Source of the DNA: Halomarina salina
Lineage (GTDB): Archaea > Halobacteriota > Halobacteria > Halobacteriales > Haloarculaceae
Assembly (NCBI RefSeq): GCF_023074835.1
Contig: NZ_JALLGW010000002.1
Span: forward strand, 248,001 to 312,000
Length of the DNA stretch: 64,000 nt
Reading direction: 5' to 3'
Both the position numbers and the translations under genes were made by a program. Of the stretch, positions 17,055-24,391 are shown piece by piece (positions within the stretch are counted from its first letter, which is position 1; each line of letters opens with the position of its first letter). A model generated the notes under the pieces. It ran no database searches and had not been told where the DNA came from. It saw only the letters and a list, made by a program, of their open reading frames with translations.

Positions 17055-17690
17055 TCAGACCTCGACGTCGGAGTCGTCGACGTCGACGCTGGTCTCCTCC
17101 TCCTCGGCGACCTCTTCGGGCCGGGCTTCGAGGCGGAGCTTCTGCACCTCAACGCGGCGCAGCGGGTAGATGGTCTTCGCCTCGCCGTAGATGGCCGAGG
17201 AGAGTCGCCCCTCCACGACGCTGTCGACGAGGTCCTCGAAGGTCCGCTCGGCGGCGGCCTCCTCGACCAGTTCGATCATCAGCTTCCGGATGGCGTGTTC
17301 CTGGCTGCGGTCCGCCTTCTTCGTCGTGAACGCGACGGGCTGGACCTGAACGCGGTAGTCGTCGGTCGTGAGGACCGTGACGTACGCCGCGACCTTCGAG
17401 GAGCCCCGTCGGACGAGGCTGCGAAGGTAGTCCCGCGTGAGTTCCTGCTGGACGAACTCGGTGTACGCGGCGTCCGAGCCCACGTCGTTGATGCGGAAGG
17501 TGAGTTTCGTGCTGTTCTCGCTGGCGTCGCCTTTCAGCTCGCCGAGCGTGGTCTCGATGGTTCGGCCGTAGACCTTCTCGGTCTCGTCGGCGACGGTCTC
17601 ACCGAGTTCGGCCCGGTCGAACTGCTCCGGGGCGAGTACGGTGTACCAGCGTTTCTCCTGTCGTCGTCGTGATACTGAACGTTCGCTCAT
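17055..17690 (-). CDS. rps3ae: 30S ribosomal protein S3ae (eS1)
   Basis: A 211-residue archaeal/eukaryotic-type small-subunit protein. Characteristic stretches are KRWYTVLAPEQFDRAELGET near the N-terminus, SLVRRGSSKVAAYVTV and DDYRVQVQPVAFTTKKADRS in the core. The C-terminus carries a haloarchaeal acidic tail. The start ATG (17688-17690) overlaps the pcc1 stop by 4 bp, so it is the last gene of the rps15/recJ-like/pcc1/rps3ae operon. Confidence 0.96.
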   Translation of the reverse strand: MSERSVSRRRQEKRWYTVLAPEQFDRAELGETVADETEKVYGRTIETTLGELKGDASENSTKLTFRINDVGSDAAYTEFVQQELTRDYLRSLVRRGSSKVAAYVTVLTTDDYRVQVQPVAFTTKKADRSQEHAIRKLMIELVEEAAAERTFEDLVDSVVEGRLSSAIYGEAKTIYPLRRVEVQKLRLEARPEEVAEEEETSVDVDDSDVEV

Positions 17691-17980
17691 GGTGATGTCG
17701 TGTCGGTCAACTGCTGTGCTACCTGCAGGTTGGAGACGTAGTCGTCCGCCGTCGTCCGGAGGCCACCGGTCGTCTCGCGCGTGATGGTCGTCTCGACCGT
17801 CGGGCCGTCGACGCGCGTCGCCATCTCCGACGTGTCGTCGGGGGCGAGCGCGGCGGCGACCTGTCGGGCCGTCTCGCCGTCCGCGAACGTGACGCGGACC
17901 GTCGCGGTCCGGTCGAGCGCGGGCGCGGCGTCGGCGGCCTCGGTCTCGTCGCCGTCGGTGGGGGTCTCGGAGTCGCGCAT
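17687..17980 (-). CDS. pcc1: KEOPS complex subunit Pcc1
   Basis: A 97-residue Pcc1-fold protein. The core TATVRVTFADGETARQVAAAL (from about residue 25) and the later VETTITRETTGGLRTTADDYVSN match the dimerisation subunit of KEOPS, which makes t6A at position 37 of ANN-decoding tRNAs together with Kae1. The first about 22 residues are an acidic disordered leader. Start and stop overlap both neighbours by 1-4 bp, implying coupled translation with a RecJ-like protein and S3ae. Confidence 0.88.
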   Translation of the reverse strand: MRDSETPTDGDETEAADAAPALDRTATVRVTFADGETARQVAAALAPDDTSEMATRVDGPTVETTITRETTGGLRTTADDYVSNLQVAQQLTDTTSP

Positions 17981-19107
17981 CAGAGCGCCCTCCGGAGCGC
18001 CGCCACCACGGCGTCCATCTCTTGGTCGTCCACGCGAACGTGCGCGCACGCGAGTGTCCCCACACCGTGCGTGGGGCGGGTGCGTGCTTCGCCGCCGACG
18101 GCCTCCGCAGCCTCGGCGGCGAGCGTCGCCACGTCGCGCTCCGCCGCCGCGATGGCGGCCGTCCCCCCCTGGTGGGCGAGGACGACCGGTTCCGGCGAGC
18201 GGAAGTCGCGCACGAGTCGGGCGACCGTCCCGAGCGACCGCTCGGTCGTCGTCGCCGAGTGGGACTCGTCGGGCGCCACCTCGGCGACGACGAGTCCGTC
18301 GTGCCGGGCGAGGGTCGCCTCGCGGACGGTTCGATGGACTGCGCGGGCGTGGTCGCGCCACGCGTCGAGCGCGGCGTCGACCACGTCGTAGCCGAGTGCG
18401 AGCGCGACGCCGGTTCCGGGCCGCCCCCGGGCAGTGGCGTCGAGCACGTCGGCGTAGCCCGCGAGCGTCGCGAACGGACCGTTGAGGACGTACGGGTTGA
18501 GTGCGCGCTCGACGGCGTCAGCAGCGTAGCGTCCGCCGCTCTCGACGGCCGAGAGCGCGAGGACGGACGCGAGCGTGCGACCCTCGCGGTCGACGCCCGC
18601 CAGCGCCTGTGCGGCGTCCTCGGGGGCTCCCGAGAACGAGGCGTGCGCGAGCGTCGTGTACGCCATCGCGTCCGCGACGTCGTCGGTCGGGGCCGCGACA
18701 CCGGGCGACCGGTCGAGGTCTGCGGTGTCGAGCAGCGACGCGTGGTCGCCGGGGACGTCCCCCGCCGCCACGGCCCCCGCGAGTGCGAGGGTCACGTCCG
18801 AACCGGCGTCGAGTTCCCGTGCCGTCTCGTAGGCGACGGGAGCGAGCGACCCGGCCGTGATGGCCACGTCGCCGCCCGCCGTCCCGACGGCGACCGTGAG
18901 GTCTGCCTCCGCGTCGGCGACCGACCACCGCGTGACGCTCGTCTGGAACGCGACGTCGCGTTCGGTGAGCGCGCTGGCGAGGAGGCCCGTCGCCGCGAGG
19001 GCGTCACCGTCGGGCGCGGCGACGAGTCTGACGAACTCGGCGTCGCGACATCGGGCGGCGACGTCACTGGCGGTCGAGGCCTGCTCGGGGTGGTCGGTGG
19101 CGGACAT
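17980..19107 (-). CDS. RecJ-like DHH-superfamily protein (degenerate motifs)
   Basis: A 375-residue, Ala-rich acidic protein. The N-terminal region RLVAAPDGDALAATGLLASAL (about 27-47) is a reduced version of the DHH HxDxDG motif (the histidine is absent). A late GTAAIAAAERDVATLAAEA and GVGTLACAHVRVDD correspond to the DHHA1-like end. In haloarchaea the gene in this position, between rps15 and pcc1, is usually annotated exonuclease RecJ. Several metal-binding residues appear missing, so activity is doubtful; it may be a structural partner, like the non-catalytic GINS/RecJ-type proteins. The stop overlaps the pcc1 start (TGATG). Confidence 0.75.
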   Translation of the reverse strand: MSATDHPEQASTASDVAARCRDAEFVRLVAAPDGDALAATGLLASALTERDVAFQTSVTRWSVADAEADLTVAVGTAGGDVAITAGSLAPVAYETARELDAGSDVTLALAGAVAAGDVPGDHASLLDTADLDRSPGVAAPTDDVADAMAYTTLAHASFSGAPEDAAQALAGVDREGRTLASVLALSAVESGGRYAADAVERALNPYVLNGPFATLAGYADVLDATARGRPGTGVALALGYDVVDAALDAWRDHARAVHRTVREATLARHDGLVVAEVAPDESHSATTTERSLGTVARLVRDFRSPEPVVLAHQGGTAAIAAAERDVATLAAEAAEAVGGEARTRPTHGVGTLACAHVRVDDQEMDAVVAALRRAL

Positions 19108-19113
19108 GACGGC

Positions 19114-19581
19114 TTACTCCTCGAGGAGTCGCTGTGCGACGCTGTACGTGTACTTGAAGTCCTCGGCGAGGACGTCGCCGCGGTAGTACTCGACGAGGCG
19201 GCGGACCTTCGACTCCGTGTTCTGGAGTGCGCGCTTGTTCTGCGCGTCGCCGGGGTGCTCGTCCATGTGTTCGCGCAGGCGGACGGCCCGCTCGAACAGG
19301 TTACGGAGGTCCTCGGGGAGGTCGTCGGTCGCGTCGTTCTCCTCGAGAATCTCGGTGACCTTCTTGCCCGTCGCCAGCTTCACGTTGGGGACGGGCGTGC
19401 CCTGGACGCCCTCGTCGCGCAGTTTCATGCCGATCTGGCTGGGGTCGTGCCCCTGTTCGGCCAGGTCGACGACGCGCTCCTCGATGGCGTCGGCGTCTAC
19501 GTCGCTCCACTCCGGTGGTTCGTCTACCGTCGGGCGGTCCGAACCGGACGAACCGCGACGGCGGGTGTGCATTCGTGCCAT
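19114..19581 (-). CDS. rps15: 30S ribosomal protein S15 (uS15)
   Basis: A 155-residue archaeal S15. The N-terminus MARMHTRRRGSSGSDRP is the haloarchaeal form, with the eukaryote-like N-terminal extension. The core shows VVDLAEQGHDPSQIGMKLRD and, near the end, NTESKVRRLVEYYR. I use the ATG at 19579-19581; the in-frame ATG seven codons upstream precedes residues not typical of S15. It is the first gene of an operon with the RecJ-like gene, pcc1 and rps3ae. Its promoter lies in the 265 bp before tRNA-Ala. Confidence 0.95.
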   Translation of the reverse strand: MARMHTRRRGSSGSDRPTVDEPPEWSDVDADAIEERVVDLAEQGHDPSQIGMKLRDEGVQGTPVPNVKLATGKKVTEILEENDATDDLPEDLRNLFERAVRLREHMDEHPGDAQNKRALQNTESKVRRLVEYYRGDVLAEDFKYTYSVAQRLLEE

Positions 19582-19811
19582 TGGCTGAGATTGGAACTGC
19601 ACGAACCGCTACGGGCCAGCCTGGCCCAGTGCACGTCCACACTCCCAAGCCGTCGAAGAGAGCCCGAATCGGGCGTCGACGGCGATGTCGGATATGCGGC
19701 TGTGCTGTTCCCGTCGGGCAATCGGTGCGTGGCGCGCAAAAACGTTGCTACTCGACTCGCCGCGGGCCGCGAGCGTCACGGCCACGCACGCGGCCCCGTG
19801 CTTCGATGGGG

Positions 19812-19818
19812 TTAAGTA
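19812..19818 (+). promoter_or_regulatory. TATA box of tRNA-Ala
   Basis: TTAAGTA lies about 32 bp before the mature tRNA 5' end, the normal spacing for a haloarchaeal tRNA promoter with a short leader. Confidence 0.5.
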
Positions 19819-19846
19819 CGGTCCTCGGGAAGATTGTGATGCAGGC

Positions 19847-19918
19847 GGGCTTGTAGATCAGCGGCAGATCACTCCCTTGGCATGGGAGAGGCCCCGGGTT
19901 CAAATCCCGGCAAGTCCA
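19847..19918 (+). tRNA. tRNA-Ala (anticodon GGC)
   Basis: The full cloverleaf can be drawn. The acceptor stem GGGCTTG pairs with CAAGTCC and contains the G3:U70 pair that is the identity element of alanine tRNAs. The anticodon stem CTCCC/GGGAG encloses loop TTGGCAT, giving anticodon GGC (reads GCC). The T arm is CCGGGTTCAAATCCCGG. The discriminator base is A; no CCA is encoded and no intron is present. A T run (19921-19925) directly follows and probably ends transcription. The composition of the sequence downstream changes sharply, as at the edge of a genomic island. Confidence 0.96.
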
Positions 19919-20353
19919 TGTTTTTGCGACGCGGGCAACTCCGCGAGCGTCGCACCCACCACGTTCACGGATTTGATTGACCTCCTCCCGCGCCTACAAA
20001 CGGAGGTATACGCTCGATATCTATCATCCACTACGTTTCCACGCCGTGATACCCGAGTAGAGACTGAATTCTCCACAGTTCAGAATCAGACGTTCGATCA
20101 GTTTCCGAGACCTTTATTCAAATCCATATCTCCAGCGAACGACTAGTAGCACCAAGACGAGTCGGCAGGTTTCTCCTCGATAGACCACACTCCTGGCAGT
20201 ACCGTGAAACTAGCGGCTACGTTGTCTCCCTCCTGAGAGCACCGGGACGTCACCAGTTCATAACACCCCGACGATACGTATGTCCACAGATGGTCTGTTC
20301 CCCCGGTAGGTACTCCCGTATAGCCATTTGTGGATTCCTAGACGGTGAGAGGT

Positions 20354-20367
20354 GCCTCCTAGGAGGC
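20354..20367. repeat. perfect 14-bp palindrome
   Basis: GCCTCCTAGGAGGC is a perfect palindrome centred on a CTAG. No flanking gene start or TATA box is close enough to call it an operator. Confidence 0.6.
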
Positions 20368-21163
20368 CGTGGTGGCTACAGATACCGAGGGGGCTGTCTC
20401 AACGTGGCGAGTGCAGCAGTCTCAGCGGGTCAGATTGTACAGAGACTCACCCTGGAGGACGAGTGTCCACAGTCGAACACCGCCATACTGCAAGGATTTG
20501 TGGAACGCCTCAGCACCCATCTGGAGAGGTGATCCCATAGAACGGTAGAACTGTCTGGCTTCCCCAGGGCGTCTAGAGAGCGCCATTCAAGCCCGATATC
20601 GGCCGATGCGCACGAAGGGTGTTATCTTTGCGCCGTCGGGTAGGCAAGACACTCAGCGAGTGAAAATAGCATGACGGGAGCAATGTGTGGAATTCTCGGA
20701 GTTGATTCTTGTTGAGGTTGCTGAACAGAATAACGGAGACGAATCCACATAGAGGTCTAATCTGACTCAGAAGCGTCTCTAGCGGCAACTACTACCACTT
20801 GAGCACACGTCACCGGTCGGGGCCAGAAGCATCCCCGAAGACCATCCTGTGTCTCGTATGGACACCCTGTTCCACAAACGCCAAACTAACTCCGTCTACC
20901 GGGGATTTGTCCCACCTGTGGAGATACACTGCTCATGCGTTCCCAGACCCGTGGGTGTTGTTGAACAGTTATTACTCGTCAGCGGAAGTGGAAAGCTTGG
21001 CTCAAGACGGCAGGGGATGTTCATTGTTCAGAAGAGTGCCTCGGTTTAGACGTGAGAGTCACTCCACTAATGACCAGGTGTCATCATGGACCGGGCTCGA
21101 AAACTGGACATATAACTATTTTTGCCGCAGCCACAGGGAGAGTGTGACGGTGGAAATCCGGAA

Positions 21164-21211
21164 GGTTCGCGGCTGCGCTCCGGAGCCTGATGCACCTCGC
21201 TAGCCGCGACC
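21164..21211. repeat. inverted repeat overlapping the stop of a small ORF
   Basis: GGTTCGCGGCT (21164-21174) is complementary to AGCCGCGACC (21202-21211) with one bulged base. The loop contains a second, self-complementary GCTCCGGAGC. On the minus strand it lies right at the stop codon of the 48-residue ORF, so a terminator or stabilising 3' structure is possible; there is no T tract. Confidence 0.45.
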
Positions 21212-21346
21212 GTGTCCTTGATAGATTCGTCGTGTTATGACCGCACAGGACGGGTCGACCTTGGAGATTTCGGCGATATCGTGCGGTGTGTCGAACTGGT
21301 CCATCGAATCGATTAGGGCCCTGACCAACTCAACACGGTCGTCCAT
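21200..21346 (-). CDS. 48-residue ORF, possible HTH fragment
   Basis: The ORF starts at ATG 21344-21346 and encodes 48 residues beginning MDDRVELVRALIDSMDQF. Unlike other frames here, its translation has haloarchaeal character: an acidic first half and a helix-turn-helix-like pattern in DIAEISKVDPSCAVITRRI. A good TATA box (21378-21385) lies about 35 bp upstream and an inverted repeat sits at its stop codon. It may be a small regulator, or the N-terminal piece of a truncated one. I recognise no named family. Confidence 0.4.
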   Translation of the reverse strand: MDDRVELVRALIDSMDQFDTPHDIAEISKVDPSCAVITRRIYQGHGRG

Positions 21347-21377
21347 ATTTCAGAGCGTGAGTCTCACAGAATGGAGT

Positions 21378-21385
21378 CTATTTAT
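21378..21385 (-). promoter_or_regulatory. TATA box for the 48-residue ORF
   Basis: On the minus strand the sequence reads ATAAATAG within GGATAAATAGACTCC, a typical haloarchaeal TATA element. Its centre is 35 bp before the ATG, implying a 5' leader of about 8-16 nt. Confidence 0.4.
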
Positions 21386-21434
21386 CCAGAACGACTCCGT
21401 TGCCCAGACTCGACCACAAGGTGTCATAACATTA

Positions 21435-21818
21435 ATGGGTGACATGTTCTTTGTTGGCTGTCACGGCTGTCTGTTCCGCCGAGTCGTCGGCGATCTGGAC
21501 AGGGCATTAACTCTCTGTGACAGGCACAAAGCGGGGGAAAATGACGACCATTCACTGGAAGTGTTGTCCTTCCAGTATATTGACGCCCTTGAGGACCCTA
21601 CTATCGGCCACCTTCGGACGATTGGTAGTAATGAGCCACCCTCTACAGCGATTATTCGTGCAGTCGCTGACGCTACTGACTGTTCCCCCCCTGTGCGTTG
21701 CCGGATTCTCTCACCAATGTCGTTGATTCGGACGCACTGGACCACCTGTTCGCTCAAAAACGCCCCGGAAAAGCGCCGTCTGCGGTCGTTACTTTCTGTT
21801 ACTGTGGGTGTCTCGTGA
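21435..21818 (+). CDS. possible small Cys/His protein or fragment
   Basis: From ATG 21435 the frame encodes 127 residues. The first 45 look like a haloarchaeal mini zinc-binding protein: MGDMFFVGCHGCLFRRVV followed by DLDRALTLCDRHKAG. That is a CxxC pair then a D-D-x-x-x-A-L...C..H block, as in many small haloarchaeal CxxC proteins. The second half (from about residue 65) loses this character and may be out of frame. No TATA box sits at the usual distance. It is either a weak small gene or the remains of one. Confidence 0.28.
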   Translation: MGDMFFVGCHGCLFRRVVGDLDRALTLCDRHKAGENDDHSLEVLSFQYIDALEDPTIGHLRTIGSNEPPSTAIIRAVADATDCSPPVRCRILSPMSLIRTHWTTCSLKNAPEKRRLRSLLSVTVGVS

Positions 21819-22002
21819 CGGTGTCCGACAATCGGACCATCGTTGTACAAACTGAGTTTGGCGAGTCGCCTATCTAGTGAGGGGGAGAAATCCCACTGAG
21901 CGCCTGTCCAGTCGAGTGGCTGCGAACTGCGCTACGTCCGCGAGTGCTACACAGAACAGCCAAACGCCACTGGATATCGATGGTTCAGCTGCACCTGTAG
22001 AG

Positions 22003-22008
22003 CTATAC
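22003..22008 (+). promoter_or_regulatory. TATA box of the E1-alpha gene
   Basis: CTATAC is centred 27 bp before the ATG at 22032, which fits leaderless transcription and supports that start. Confidence 0.4.
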
Positions 22009-22031
22009 AGTCAGGCGACACACTCGCGGTT

Positions 22032-23156
22032 ATGGACGTCCGCGAGCGCCGAGACCTAATCGATCGTGACTACGACGACCGTATCTGTCTCCTCGCTCCG
22101 GACGGCACTCTCACTGCGGGGTACGAGCCGACGCTCTCCGAGGAGGAACTCGTCTCGCTGTACGCGGACATGCGACTCGGACGGCATTTCGACGACCGGA
22201 TGGTGAGCCTCCAGCGGCAGGGCCGTGTCGGCACCTACTCGCCGATGGCAGGACAGGAGGGGTCGGGCTTCGGCTCAATGTATGCGCTCGCGGAGGACGA
22301 CTGGGTCTTCTTCCAGTACCGCGAGCACGCTGCACCCCTCGTCCGTGGATTCTTACCAGAGTATATCCACTACTGGACGGGCCACGAATCGGGGAACTCT
22401 GTGCTCGGAGACGGGCGAATCTTCCCGTTGAATATCTGCATCGGCGATCACCTACCCCACGTTACGGGGATGGCGATGGGCGCGAAACTCCGAGGCAACG
22501 ACGAGGAGGTCTTCGTCGCGCACTTCGGGGACGGTTCCACGTCGGAGGGCGACTTCCACGAGGGACTCAACTTCGCTGGAGTCTACGACACCCCGACGGT
22601 GTTTCTCTGCCATAACAACGGTTGGGCCATATCCATCCCTCGTGAGGCACAAACCCGCTCGCAGACGCTTGCACAGAAAGCGGTCGCCTACGGCTTTGCA
22701 GGCGTGCAGGTCGACGGGATGGACCCACTCGCGGTGTATGAGGTGATACGGGCGGCCCGCGAGAAGGCACTCAACCCCCGCGAGGGCGAGGCGCGACCGA
22801 CGCTCATCGAGGCTGTCGAGTACCGCTACGGTGCCCACACGACTGCCGACGACCCCGCTACCTATCGCGACGACGAGGAAGTCGAGCAGTGGCGGCGCCT
22901 CGACCCAATTGATCGATTGGAAACATACCTCCGCCGCGAGGACATACTTGACAAGGGAGATATCGAGACAATCGAGACGGAGAACGAAGAGCGGGTGGCC
23001 GCGGCAGTCGATTCGCTCGCCGACGTGGTGGCAGATCCCGACGACATGTTCGCGAATACGTTAGCCGACCCGACGCCGCGGATGGTCGAACAACGTGAGT
23101 ACCTGCGCGACTTACTGGAGAAGCATGGCGATGAGTCGCTACTGAGAGACGAGTAG
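22032..23156 (+). CDS. pdhA: thiamine-diphosphate 2-oxoacid (pyruvate) dehydrogenase E1 alpha subunit, orphan
   Basis: A 374-residue E1-alpha of the branched-chain/pyruvate dehydrogenase family. The ThDP-Mg motif is GDGSTSEGDFHEGLNFAGVY (166-185) continuing to FLCHNN (191-196). RHFDDRMVSLQRQGRVGTYS (51-70) and FFQYREHAAPLVRG (93-106) are further E1-alpha signatures. It would decarboxylate the 2-oxoacid with an E1-beta partner. No E1-beta, lipoyl E2 or E3 gene is adjacent, unlike typical pdhABCD operons. The partner must be encoded elsewhere, or this is a transferred paralogue. Codon use is somewhat less GC-rich than in the flanking core genes. Confidence 0.9.
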   Translation: MDVRERRDLIDRDYDDRICLLAPDGTLTAGYEPTLSEEELVSLYADMRLGRHFDDRMVSLQRQGRVGTYSPMAGQEGSGFGSMYALAEDDWVFFQYREHAAPLVRGFLPEYIHYWTGHESGNSVLGDGRIFPLNICIGDHLPHVTGMAMGAKLRGNDEEVFVAHFGDGSTSEGDFHEGLNFAGVYDTPTVFLCHNNGWAISIPREAQTRSQTLAQKAVAYGFAGVQVDGMDPLAVYEVIRAAREKALNPREGEARPTLIEAVEYRYGAHTTADDPATYRDDEEVEQWRRLDPIDRLETYLRREDILDKGDIETIETENEERVAAAVDSLADVVADPDDMFANTLADPTPRMVEQREYLRDLLEKHGDESLLRDE

Positions 23157-23309
23157 GCCTCAGTACCTCTCCCAAAGCGTCGACTGCCTGGGGGAGTCGC
23201 TGCAACACCTAACGATCACCTTTGCTCACCTGATACAGCTGTTAGGTACATGCCGCGAGTCTACCAATCGCCCCACGATTACTTGTCACTCGATACAGTG
23301 GAATGGGAT

Positions 23310-23480
23310 ATGCCTGAACCGACCCGAAGAATCGTCGCTCTGCTGCTCGGACTCTTCGCGATACTGGCCCTTCTCGCTGTTGACGGGGGAAATGGCCTCG
23401 TAGCTCTCGGGTGGGTTGTCGTCGCGTTCATGTGGGGCGTCGGCGTGACACGTTGGTACGGAATCGAACTTCCCCGCTGA
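23310..23480 (+). CDS. small two-helix membrane protein
   Basis: A 56-residue protein with two transmembrane helices: RRIVALLLGLFAILALLAV and GLVALGWVVVAFMWGVGVT, joined by a short DGGNG turn. I prefer the ATG at 23310, which has a TATA-like GATTACTT (23277-23284) about 30 bp upstream; an in-frame ATG at 23250 would add 20 residues of less typical sequence. No family recognised. It stands alone between the E1-alpha gene and a lipoprotein gene. Confidence 0.6.
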   Translation: MPEPTRRIVALLLGLFAILALLAVDGGNGLVALGWVVVAFMWGVGVTRWYGIELPR

Positions 23481-23584
23481 ACGACTCACGCTCTGCGTGT
23501 ATCGAACAGGTCGAGTGAGCGGCGCGTGCCGCATTTATAACAGCCTCTCTCGTAACGGACAGGTGTATTCACTCAGACTGAAGA

Positions 23585-23590
23585 CTTATT
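23585..23590 (+). promoter_or_regulatory. TATA box of the lipoprotein gene
   Basis: CTTATT is centred 27 bp upstream of ATG 23615, supporting that start over the GTG at 23606. Confidence 0.4.
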
Positions 23591-23614
23591 GCGTGTCAGC
23601 AGGACGTGCAGACA

Positions 23615-24391
23615 ATGCGACGACTGGTCCCCCTATCGCTGGTAGCACTGTTGCTCCTCTCTGGCTGTATGGGTGGTCTTGGCGGCACCGAGAGCACCTT
23701 GACGCCCGAGGAGGCTGACCTCCCACCGGGCGTGAACGAGTCGGGCCTCCAGAACGCCTCGGCACTCGCCGCCGAGCACAACGAGACCGCGCGTGAGGTC
23801 GGAATCGTCCTGAACGCCACACTCACTCGACAGAGTGTCGGTCCGACGGAAAGCGTTCGACGGGTCCACACCGTTATGGCTGCCGGTGGCCGTCCACTCA
23901 ACACGACCACCGCCACTTCGAAGTACGACGGCAATGGCACGCTCATGGGACAGCCAACGGTCATTCAGCGGTGGGGTAACGAGTCGACGGTTATCGGACG
24001 GAGTACCCTCGCCCAGCGGGCAGGCGTGGTGACGGACCCGTTCCCGCCTCAAAACCGGAACGCACCGACGCAGGCGAGGTTCTACTTCGCGTCTCTCGGG
24101 GTCGCGAACTACACCGTCGATTCCGTCGTTGAGCGTGACGGCCACACGTTCACGACGCTCGTCGCCAACGAAACGACTGAGAAGTCAGGGACAGTCGACG
24201 CACGGGTTCTCGTGGACGAGCGTGGCCTCATCCACGAATTCACGTTCCATCAGGATAAGGGAAACGACCACGAGTTCCATCTGGAGCATCGAATCATCAA
24301 AACGGGTCCCTCACCGCCGGAGCGACCGGACTGGGCAGCGAACGTCACAGAGTGGCCCCCAGAGAACACCACCCAGAACGGGTCAGCATAG
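23615..24391 (+). CDS. haloarchaeal lipoprotein (DUF7537-like)
   Basis: A 258-residue secreted protein. The signal peptide MRRLVPLSLVALLLLSGC ends in a lipobox, so the mature N-terminal Cys is lipid-linked on the outer membrane face. The mature part contains many N-glycosylation sequons (NET, NAT, NTT, NGT, NES) and alternates beta strands in a pattern like the haloarchaeal DUF7537 lipoproteins, whose function is unknown. The assignment to that family is from memory of its N-terminal pattern. The next gene lies 840 bp downstream. Confidence 0.7.
   Translation: MRRLVPLSLVALLLLSGCMGGLGGTESTLTPEEADLPPGVNESGLQNASALAAEHNETAREVGIVLNATLTRQSVGPTESVRRVHTVMAAGGRPLNTTTATSKYDGNGTLMGQPTVIQRWGNESTVIGRSTLAQRAGVVTDPFPPQNRNAPTQARFYFASLGVANYTVDSVVERDGHTFTTLVANETTEKSGTVDARVLVDERGLIHEFTFHQDKGNDHEFHLEHRIIKTGPSPPERPDWAANVTEWPPENTTQNGSA

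Larger units (their letters stand above)
19919..22031. other. 2.1 kb gene-poor, lower-GC, CTAG-rich stretch
   Basis: No classical protein gene is convincing here. The longer open frames give Ser/Cys/Trp-rich translations unlike haloarchaeal proteins. CTAG, a strongly avoided word in haloarchaeal DNA, occurs eight times (20143, 20210, 20338, 20359, 20573, 20779, 21200, 21874). A perfect 14-bp palindrome sits at 20354-20367 and a longer inverted repeat at 21164-21211. Two small ORFs within it (21200-21346 minus and 21435-21818 plus) are listed separately. It looks like decayed or foreign DNA inserted beside the tRNA gene. Confidence 0.6.

Noticed and set aside
20799-21203. A 134-codon plus-strand frame in the empty stretch, and a 66-codon frame inside it in another phase.
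   Set aside because: The translation is rich in Ser, Cys, Trp and Arg and lacks the acidic bias of haloarchaeal proteins. It has no motif and no promoter at the right distance.
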